In this document: positions 5,431-11,652 of the stretch, piece by piece
Layout of the letters: each line of letters begins with the position of its first letter
How positions within the stretch are numbered: the first letter of the stretch is position 1
Assembly (NCBI GenBank): GCA_043720875.1
Contig: JAYSRU010000166.1
Span: forward strand, 1-11,652
Source of the DNA: JAYSRU01 sp043720875
Lineage (GTDB): Bacteria; Bacteroidota; Bacteroidia; Flavobacteriales_D; Crocinitomicaceae
DNA: 11,652 nt
Reading direction: 5' to 3'
Position numbers and translations under genes: made by a program
Notes under the pieces: model-generated
The model's database searches: none
Told to the model about the DNA's origin: nothing
The model's input: only the letters and a program-made list of their open reading frames with translations

Positions 5431-6624
5431 ATGAAAACACTTCAAACCTATTCTTTTGCCGGAAAACGAGCGTTGGTTCGCGTAGATTTTAATGTCCCGC
5501 TTGACAAAGAAACACTTCTTCCCACAGACGATACGCGCATTCGTGCGGCTGCTCCAACAATTTTGCATATTTTAAAAAATGGCGGATCGGTTGTTCTATT
5601 GTCACACTTAGGTAGACCAAAAGAAGGACCTGAAGATCGTTTTTCATTGCGACATATTGTGGCTCAAACTTCTAAAATATTGGGTGTTGACGTAAAGTTT
5701 GCAGCTGATTGTATGGGTGAAAATACGCGAAACGCGGCAAACGCTTTACATCCTGGTGAAGTATTGTTGGTGGAAAATGTTAGGTTTTATAAACAAGAAA
5801 CTGCTGGCACAGAAGCTTTTGCGCAAGATTTAGCTAAATTGGGAAATGTATTTGTAAATGATGCCTTCGGAACAGCGCATAGAGCACATGCATCAACGAC
5901 GGTAATTGCGAAATTTTTTCCACAAGATAAAATGTTTGGGTTACTGTTAGCGGCTGAAATTGAAAGCGTTGAAAAGGTGTTGAACAGTACTGAAAAACCG
6001 GTAACGGCTATTGTTGGCGGGGCGAAGGTTTCTTCTAAAATTGTGATTATCGAAAAATTATTAGACAAAGTGGACAACCTAATAGTTGGAGGCGGAATGG
6101 CCTTTACGTTCGTGAAAGCCATGGGCGGTAAGGTTGGAAACTCATTGGTTGAAGATGATTTTTTAGAAACGGCGCGTGAAATCATGCAAAAAGCAAAAGA
6201 AAAGAAGGTACGCCTAGTTATTCCTGTTGATGCTATGGTTGCGGATACGTTCTCAAACGATGCAAATAGAAAAGAAGTGGACATTAATGACGTTCCAGAT
6301 TCTTGGATGGGCTTGGATGTTGGTCAGCGTACAATCTCAGAATGTGATGAGGTTATTCAAGCTTCTAAAATTATATTATGGAACGGTCCTATGGGTGTTT
6401 TTGAATTTTCAAACTTCGAAGCAGGAACAAAAGCAGTGGCAGATTCAATTGTTGCAGCAACTGCAAAAGGAGCCTTTTCATTAGTAGGTGGTGGTGATTC
6501 TGTGGCGGCTATCAATAAATTTAACTTAGCCAATAAAGTGAGTTATGTTTCCACTGGTGGTGGCGCAATGTTAGAATATTTAGAAGGAAAAACATTGCCG
6601 GGAATCGCCGCAATTTTGGATTAG
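5431..6624 (+). CDS. pgk: Phosphoglycerate kinase
   Basis: Complete 397-residue cytosolic glycolytic enzyme that transfers phosphate between 1,3-bisphosphoglycerate and ADP, producing ATP and 3-phosphoglycerate. Length is normal for bacterial PGK. The N-terminal substrate domain carries RVDFNVP (Asp19, Asn21), DTRIRA (Arg36), SHLGRP (His59, Arg62), ENVRF (Arg118) and GTAHRAHAS (Arg151). The C-terminal nucleotide domain carries GGAKVSSKI (Lys199, Lys203), GGGMAFTF (220-227), LWNGPMGVFE (ending at Glu325), the GGGDS loop (353-357) and STGGGAMLEYLEGKTLPG (374-391). All catalytic and binding residues I can check are intact. The start is the ATG right behind a TAnnTTTG promoter box. It converges with the PKD gene, with 24 nt between the two stops and no obvious hairpin terminator in that gap. 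Confidence 0.98.
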   Translation: MKTLQTYSFAGKRALVRVDFNVPLDKETLLPTDDTRIRAAAPTILHILKNGGSVVLLSHLGRPKEGPEDRFSLRHIVAQTSKILGVDVKFAADCMGENTRNAANALHPGEVLLVENVRFYKQETAGTEAFAQDLAKLGNVFVNDAFGTAHRAHASTTVIAKFFPQDKMFGLLLAAEIESVEKVLNSTEKPVTAIVGGAKVSSKIVIIEKLLDKVDNLIVGGGMAFTFVKAMGGKVGNSLVEDDFLETAREIMQKAKEKKVRLVIPVDAMVADTFSNDANRKEVDINDVPDSWMGLDVGQRTISECDEVIQASKIILWNGPMGVFEFSNFEAGTKAVADSIVAATAKGAFSLVGGGDSVAAINKFNLANKVSYVSTGGGAMLEYLEGKTLPGIAAILD

Positions 6625-6648
6625 TAGTATAACTTTTTATTGAATTAA

Positions 6649-9600
6649 TTATTTCTTCCCAACAACCTGGATAAATCCTTGTTTAGAGGTTTGTTCATCG
6701 TTGAAGAAAGTACCCTTGAAGATGTAAAAGTAAGTGCCGTCAACAACGTCATCTCCTTTGTCTGTTTTTCCATCCCAAAGCAACGTTCCAGTTTGGTTGG
6801 TTGCTTGATGTATAATATTGCCCCAACGATTAGTTACCACCATGTCAAACGACTTGAAAATGGCATATTTGAGTGCAAACACATCGTTAATTCCATCACC
6901 GTTTGATGTCATGATATTGCCCAGTTCATAAGTATTACTAACATTAAGGAATAGAGTGTCCCTATCTCTACAACCGTTCTGATCTACTATTGTTAACACA
7001 ACAGGAATGTTGCCGCCCAGTGTATAAAAATGGCTTGGTGCGTTAGATGAATAAAGGGAATCAATTTGACCGTCGCCATAGTTCCATATCCACAATATCA
7101 AAGGAAGTGGTCCACTTGATAGATCTGTAAATTGAACCGTTTCTGCCAATTCTAAATCTGTTGGGCTAGCGCTAAAATCAGCAACCATCCCGTTACCTAC
7201 AATATTCACGTTGGGCATTGGAATTAATACCTGGCAACCAAATTGATCTCCAATTTGAACAGATGTTACATACGATCCAATACTAGGATATAAATGATCA
7301 ATGTTTATGGAGTCAATTGCGGTAGATCCGTCACCAAAATTCCAGATTACCGAGAATACGTCAACCGTGTCAATCAAACCAAAGCCAACCGTTAAATCAC
7401 AAACAGTAGCAGGTAAAACTTGAAAAGCTGTGGCACTAGGACCGTTAATCGTAATCAAGTCAACAAAAACAGTGTCATCAACACACCCATATTCGTTGGT
7501 TATGGTTAAACCAGGACTATAAGTTCCAGGAAATACAAATGTATTGTTTGGATTTGTTAGGGTTGAAGAGGTTGCGTTTCCGAAATTCCAAGCGTTGTTC
7601 GTTATAGCGCCAAAAGAAACAGAAGTATTGGCATAACCAGCAAAAACCGGTGGACAAGTAAATTCTCCTGCGGCATTTGTTGATGCACCACTAAATGTCG
7701 CTGTAAAATTGGCAAAAGGAATTGAAATCGTAATAACTGAATTTGCAGTGTCTTTACATCCGTTCACATCTGTCGTGATCAATTGAATGTTATGTGCAAC
7801 TGCACCTGTTGGTTGGTTGTTACTTTCGTTAAATACATTAGCATAGTTTGTTGCAACACTTGATGCTGCACCATCTAAATACCACTGATAACTTAAAGGC
7901 GCTGCACCCGTGGAAGTGTTTCCTGTTGTGAAGTTAACATTGTCACACTGTACAGTGCCAGCTGTATAGGTTGCTATTGGTTTAGTAATGGTAATGGTTT
8001 GCGTTGCATCAGGATTTGAGGCACAACCAAATACATCAATGGCTTCCATTGTAACGGTAAACACTCCTTGTGTGTTGAAGGTGTGGTTCGGATTAGTAAG
8101 TACACTGTTAGTGGTTAGGTTGGCGGTGGCAGAACCATCACCAAAATTCCAAACAAATGAACTTAAAGGCATACCGTTTCCGGCAACTACAGAGTTGTTG
8201 TCAAAGTTGACTACAAATGGAGCGCAACCAGCGTTATCGTTAGCTACGATGATTGGAGAAGGTAATTCTAACACATCAATCCCAGCAATTGAAGTGGTGT
8301 CTGCACATCCAACTGTATTTGTTGCAATGAAAATGATGGTGTAAACTCCTGCCGTGGCATACGCATAACTTGCATTTGGTGAACCAGGAACAATACTTCC
8401 ATCTCCCATGTTATAACTCCAAGCGCTTAAAGGATGTGCGGCAAAACTGGAGCTTAAATCTGTCATGGCTAGTTGACTTTGTTTACAAATAGAATCGTTA
8501 GCCGTTGTAAAGTTGGCGGTTACTGTTGAAATATGAATGATCGACGTAATCGAATCCGCACATCCCGTGGTGGTGTTATGTATTAATTGCTTTATGGTGT
8601 ATGAACCGTAAGCGGCATAATTATGTGAAAAATCTCCAGCATTAGCATCGTCTATTTGTGGATCATCAAAAAACGTTGACGTTCCATCTCCCCAATACCA
8701 AGTCATGTCCGCGTTGTCTGAAACTTTTCCGATAATGGAAATATCATCAACCTGAACATTTACTGGAAAAGAAGCGGGGTTACAAAATAAAGTTTGATTG
8801 GGCGTAAAGTTTGCAATCGGAGCCTTAATGTAAACTATATCAACTTTATTGATGGTGTCTTTGCAGCCTCTAAAATCTACGATAAGCGTTACGTCAAAAA
8901 ATCCTGTGTCAGTTGCATATGGATGCGTTGGGTTTTGTAATGTGCTACTTCCTCCATCACCAAAATTCCAATTATAAGTTACTTCGGTGGGCAAATGTGG
9001 CGCAGAAATAACACTTAAATCTGTAAACAAAACATCTGTTTTTGCACAAACTGGAGAAGGTGCTAAACTGAAGTCGACAAGGTCAATTGCTCCGACTTGA
9101 ATATACTCTGTTGAAGTTAAGGTTCCAACACAACCATTTGCTGTGGTGATGTTTAACGTTACATTGTAAACCCCAATTGGGTAAACATGCGCCGGTGGAT
9201 TTTGTCCAACAAAGGAAGTTCCATCACCAAAAAACCATGTCCATGAAGTAATTGGGTTTCCCACAACTACAGGGCATGTTTCGGTAAATTGAACACTTAG
9301 GGGTGCACAACCTGAAACCGGTGTTGCGGTAAATGAAACAATCGGTGTTGAGATATTTATTAACGCCGCCTGTGTAAGTGTTTGTGTACAACCGAAAGCA
9401 TTTGTTGCAGTGAGTGTAACCGAGTAAGATCCACTTGCTGTATATACATGTGGAGGAGGATTGGTGCCGGTGAATACGCCGCCATCACCGAAATTCCAAT
9501 TAAAGGTTGTACTTGCAGGACTGGTGTTGGTGAAATTTACTGTTGCAGGTGCACATCCAATTGTTGGGTTAGCCGTGAAACTAACGAGTGGTAAAGCATT

Positions 9601-10407
9601 AACCGTTATGGTTGTTGTTGCACTTCCAACACAACCAGATCCTGTGTTTTGTGAGGTTAAGGTCACGTTATAGGTGCCTGCTGCTGCATAGGTTGTGCTA
9701 GGGTTTTGTGCAGTGGAGGTTTGACCATCACCAAAAGCCCACGCCCAAGAGTTGGCGCCAATTGTACTGTTGTCGGTAAGGGTTAAGGCTTGTCCAACAC
9801 ATGCGGTGGTAGGTAATGTAATTCCAGCGTCAAAAGCTGTCGTTACAATTGTTTGGCTAAACGTTTGACTACAACCAGTTGTGGTGTTCGTTACCAAGAG
9901 CGTGGCATTAAAACTTCCAACAGTTGCATACGTTTGAGCCGGCGGATTTTGTAATATGGAGGTTTGACCATTTCCAAAATTCCAGCTATACGAAAATGTG
10001 CCAACGCTAGATGTATTGGTGAATGTCACTAAAAACGGTATCGTACAGCCTGCGCTCGTGGTAGTAAAACCTGCTGTTGGCCGTGGGTTAACAGTAACAT
10101 ATCCCACCTTCACTTCAGCATCAGCTTGACCATTTGTAGCGGTTGCAACCAAGGTTACGGTATACGTGCCAGGGGCGCCATAAGTATGAGCAGTATTGGT
10201 GGTAATTGCCGAAAAACCATCACCAAAATCCCAAGTATAGTTGGCTATCGGAGCTGTTCCGGCAACCGAAGTGTTGGTGAAATTTATAGGATTTCCTTCG
10301 CAAACTGCCAAAGGCAAGGCTGTAAAATTTGCTGTTGGTGGAACTTGTGCCCACCCTAAAAATGGAGTTAAGGAAAGTGTTAGTAATAGTAAAATTGTTT
10401 TAAGCAT
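6649..10407 (-). CDS. Giant secreted PKD-repeat protein with type B T9SS sorting domain
   Basis: A 1252-residue exported protein. Residues 1-20 are a Sec signal peptide with a likely cleavage between Ala20 and Gln21 (GWA-Q). Residues 22-1157 divide into thirteen PKD-like beta-sandwich repeats of 80-98 residues, most with a W-x-F/W-G-D-G loop and NPxxxY-like turns. Many carry one Cys near each end (GCAP..., FGC...), probably a disulphide within the domain. Repeat 10 (811-897) has lost the GDG loop (QWYLDG instead) and repeats 2 and 11 have FGN. Residues 1158-1252 are the gliding-motility-associated C-terminal domain (CHU_C): IMTSNGDGINDVF, NRWGNIIH, WDGK, DGTYFYIFKG and the terminal GFIQVVGKK. 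That domain directs export and surface attachment by the type IX secretion system. The likely role is surface adhesion, motility or polymer binding; no enzyme domain is present, so the ligand cannot be named. Confidence 0.93.
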   Translation of the reverse strand: MLKTILLLLTLSLTPFLGWAQVPPTANFTALPLAVCEGNPINFTNTSVAGTAPIANYTWDFGDGFSAITTNTAHTYGAPGTYTVTLVATATNGQADAEVKVGYVTVNPRPTAGFTTTSAGCTIPFLVTFTNTSSVGTFSYSWNFGNGQTSILQNPPAQTYATVGSFNATLLVTNTTTGCSQTFSQTIVTTAFDAGITLPTTACVGQALTLTDNSTIGANSWAWAFGDGQTSTAQNPSTTYAAAGTYNVTLTSQNTGSGCVGSATTTITVNALPLVSFTANPTIGCAPATVNFTNTSPASTTFNWNFGDGGVFTGTNPPPHVYTASGSYSVTLTATNAFGCTQTLTQAALINISTPIVSFTATPVSGCAPLSVQFTETCPVVVGNPITSWTWFFGDGTSFVGQNPPAHVYPIGVYNVTLNITTANGCVGTLTSTEYIQVGAIDLVDFSLAPSPVCAKTDVLFTDLSVISAPHLPTEVTYNWNFGDGGSSTLQNPTHPYATDTGFFDVTLIVDFRGCKDTINKVDIVYIKAPIANFTPNQTLFCNPASFPVNVQVDDISIIGKVSDNADMTWYWGDGTSTFFDDPQIDDANAGDFSHNYAAYGSYTIKQLIHNTTTGCADSITSIIHISTVTANFTTANDSICKQSQLAMTDLSSSFAAHPLSAWSYNMGDGSIVPGSPNASYAYATAGVYTIIFIATNTVGCADTTSIAGIDVLELPSPIIVANDNAGCAPFVVNFDNNSVVAGNGMPLSSFVWNFGDGSATANLTTNSVLTNPNHTFNTQGVFTVTMEAIDVFGCASNPDATQTITITKPIATYTAGTVQCDNVNFTTGNTSTGAAPLSYQWYLDGAASSVATNYANVFNESNNQPTGAVAHNIQLITTDVNGCKDTANSVITISIPFANFTATFSGASTNAAGEFTCPPVFAGYANTSVSFGAITNNAWNFGNATSSTLTNPNNTFVFPGTYSPGLTITNEYGCVDDTVFVDLITINGPSATAFQVLPATVCDLTVGFGLIDTVDVFSVIWNFGDGSTAIDSINIDHLYPSIGSYVTSVQIGDQFGCQVLIPMPNVNIVGNGMVADFSASPTDLELAETVQFTDLSSGPLPLILWIWNYGDGQIDSLYSSNAPSHFYTLGGNIPVVLTIVDQNGCRDRDTLFLNVSNTYELGNIMTSNGDGINDVFALKYAIFKSFDMVVTNRWGNIIHQATNQTGTLLWDGKTDKGDDVVDGTYFYIFKGTFFNDEQTSKQGFIQVVGKK
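6652..6936 (-). other. CHU_C / type B T9SS C-terminal sorting domain (region of PKD protein)
   Basis: Codes for residues 1158-1252 of the PKD protein. Hallmarks are NGDGINDVF near the start, FDMVVTNRWGNIIHQA in the middle, then LLWDGKTDKGDDVVDGTYFY and a final beta strand GFIQVVGK. In Bacteroidota this domain marks proteins for type IX secretion without the usual type A signal. No secretion-machinery gene is in the window. Confidence 0.88.
6937..10344 (-). repeat. Thirteen tandem PKD-like domain repeats
   Basis: The coding region for residues 22-1157 consists of thirteen consecutive PKD-like units starting at about residues 22, 111, 191, 274, 356, 442, 531, 629, 717, 811, 898, 991 and 1073. 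Protein identity between units is low outside the core loop, so they are old duplications. At DNA level the WNFGDG core is still alike: the plus-strand 17-mer CCATCACCAAAATTCCA is identical at 8135 and 8954 (repeats 9 and 6), and differs by one base at 7328 and 9482 (repeats 12 and 4). Confidence 0.88.
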
Positions 10408-10739
10408 AATGTGTAATCTTTAGAACAATGAACAAATATTATTTAACAGAACAATCAGTATTTAGATGAATGAGTCTATTTTGTCGACGAACTCATCAAT
10501 TATTTACTGCTCTTGTGTCCGCAATGGTTATTAGACGCTACAATTGTTAATAAGTTGCGTAATCAATTTTGGATAGTCGCAATCACAAATGAGTTTTGCT
10601 AATGTGAACTATTTGTGCTTGTCTGTGCTTGATTTTTTGAAATAGGATTAGTGTCTAAGGTCCTAAGTATAATGCAGGATCTTTCAATTTGATCAAAATT
10701 ATTATCTTCGGCAGATAAACTTAGCTAATTCCTAAAAGA
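10408..10739. other. 332-nt divergent intergenic region
   Basis: It lies between the minus-strand PKD gene and the plus-strand permease and must hold both promoters. Near the PKD start the minus strand reads TAATATTTG, one base longer than the TAnnTTTG form. Before the permease the plus strand has TATCTTCG (10703-10710), one mismatch from the consensus, with no TTG at proper spacing. An inverted repeat ATGAGT...ACTCAT (10470-10475 and 10491-10496) encloses a 15-base loop containing GTCGAC. A short direct repeat GTGCTTG occurs at 10615 and 10625. I see no convincing small gene, RNA gene or riboswitch. Confidence 0.5.
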
Positions 10740-11652
10740 ATGTCATTATTTCGAACCAAAGATTTCTCAAAAATTACAGAAGCAGACAGTGAACATGAAG
10801 GTGGACTGAAGCGTGTGCTCACCCTGAAGGATTTGACCTTCCTTGGAATTGCTGCAATTATTGGAGCGGGAAGTTTTTCTTCATTAGGAGACGCTTGTTT
10901 TCGTGCCGGACCAGGAGTGGTGGTGATGTTCGTGATTTGTGCAGTTGCTTGTGGTTTTACTGCCCTTTGTTATGCTGAATTCGCAGGAAGAATTCCGGTT
11001 GCGGGGAGTGCATATACCTATGCTTATGCGAGTTTTGGTGAAATTGTGGCCTGGGTAATTGGATGGGCATTGATATTAGAATATTCGGTTGGTAACATTT
11101 ATGTTGCATTTTCATGGTCAGAGTATTTTACGAATTTGCTCGGCGACTTGCACATTCATTTACCAAATTGGATAACCTCAAGTTACATGGAGGCAAAACA
11201 TGCCTATTCTAATTATCAAACTACACTTGCCGAAACAATAAAAAATCATGGCAATGTTAAGGATGTAGTAATGAACGCAGATGCCTACGCTTGGACGGTT
11301 GCTCCAACTATTGGTGGATTGAAAATACTATTTGATTTACCGGCATTAATGATAAACTTCTTTGTTACCTGGCTGGTTCTTGTGGGGGTGAAAGAAAGTA
11401 AAAATGTTACCAATATTATGGTTTACATTAAACTCATTGCTGTTGCTTTGGTTATTGTTGTAGGTGTTTTGTATATAACACCAAGTAATTGGATGCCAGA
11501 AAGCACGATGGTTAAAGGAGGGCACTCGTTTTTCCCTAAAGGATTTGTAGGTGTAATGGGTGCAGTTTCTGCAGTATTCTTTGCGTTTGTTGGCTTTGAT
11601 GCAATATCAACTATGGCGGAAGAGGCTAAAAATCCACAAAAAGATTTACCAA
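10740..11652 (+). CDS. APC-family amino-acid permease (cationic amino acid transporter-like), partial at right edge
   Basis: The first 304 residues of an inner-membrane transporter of the amino acid-polyamine-organocation superfamily, closest in motif to the CAT group (TC 2.A.3.3; YfnA-like). After a cytosolic N-terminus, helix 1 contains the substrate-binding IIGAGSF (40-46; the usual form is IGAGIF). Helix 2 is about 58-79, with CYAEFAGRIPVAGSAYTYAY (77-96) leading into helix 3. Helices 4, 5 and 6 lie near 198-216, 225-246 and 267-290, the last ending in FAFVGFDAISTMAEEAKNPQ, a strong CAT signature. A hydrophilic loop of about 65 residues (130-195) sits between helices 3 and 4, longer than in many family members. 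The ATG at 10740 follows AAAAG, a weak Shine-Dalgarno at best. The substrate is not determined by the sequence; the remaining helices lie outside the window. Confidence 0.92.
   Translation, partial: MSLFRTKDFSKITEADSEHEGGLKRVLTLKDLTFLGIAAIIGAGSFSSLGDACFRAGPGVVVMFVICAVACGFTALCYAEFAGRIPVAGSAYTYAYASFGEIVAWVIGWALILEYSVGNIYVAFSWSEYFTNLLGDLHIHLPNWITSSYMEAKHAYSNYQTTLAETIKNHGNVKDVVMNADAYAWTVAPTIGGLKILFDLPALMINFFVTWLVLVGVKESKNVTNIMVYIKLIAVALVIVVGVLYITPSNWMPESTMVKGGHSFFPKGFVGVMGAVSAVFFAFVGFDAISTMAEEAKNPQKDLP

Noticed and set aside
5787..6284. Open frame of 165 codons antisense to pgk.
   Set aside because: It lies wholly inside pgk, shows low-complexity Ser/Thr/Phe-rich composition typical of a reverse-strand shadow, and has no family motif.
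6625..6648. Searched for a bidirectional terminator between the convergent pgk and PKD genes.
   Set aside because: The 24 AT-rich bases contain only the short palindrome AATTAATT and no GC stem.
7328..9498. Recurring 17-mers CCATCACCAAAATTCCA, considered as CRISPR or interspersed repeats.
   Set aside because: They code for the WNFGDG loop of PKD domains in frame, at domain-length spacing and with coding sequence between; they belong to the protein repeats.
10669..10674. TATAAT before the permease gene, resembling a classical sigma-70 -10 box.
   Set aside because: Bacteroidota primary sigma uses TAnnTTTG, and the nearest TTGAAA is 26 bp away, which is wrong spacing.

Overview
The window reads as chromosomal DNA of a Bacteroidota bacterium, probably a Flavobacteriales-type relative. 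The evidence is a giant PKD-repeat protein ending in a gliding-motility-type (CHU_C) C-terminal sorting domain, promoter elements of the Bacteroidota form TAnnTTTG, general absence of Shine-Dalgarno sequences, and AT-rich coding sequence. This assignment is inferred from content, not from any database search.

Left part (1-4890, all genes on the minus strand, so transcription runs from high to low coordinates): hemW (radical-SAM heme chaperone), then the toxin-antitoxin pair hipB-hipA with only 1 nt between the genes, then a small four-helix membrane protein with a TTG start, then msrC (free methionine-R-sulfoxide reductase, GAF domain). The msrC gene overlaps by 25 nt the start of a lipoprotein gene with an Ig-like (Big_5-type) domain, which runs off the left edge. 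The hipBA upstream region carries five copies of a degenerate ATGA-N4-TCA dyad, spaced 41, 50, 41 and 31 bp apart (close to whole helical turns). The best copy is a perfect 7+7 inverted repeat that touches the -7 promoter box, which fits autorepression by HipB.

Middle part: a short unidentified helical protein gene (4973-5323) diverges from hemW and is followed by pgk (phosphoglycerate kinase, complete and with all key residues). The pgk promoter is so close to the ATG that a leaderless mRNA is predicted; msrC has the same TAnnTTTG-N4-ATG arrangement. pgk converges with a 1252-residue secreted protein gene (6649-10407, minus) made of a signal peptide, thirteen PKD-like repeats and a type B type IX secretion sorting domain.

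Right part: a 332-nt divergent intergenic region separates the PKD gene from a plus-strand APC-family (CAT-like) amino-acid permease that runs off the right edge.

Most of this is housekeeping or familiar accessory content. I see no phage, IS element, CRISPR array, tRNA or rRNA. The points most worth following are the helically phased hipBA operator array, the predicted leaderless starts and the PKD protein's repeat structure.
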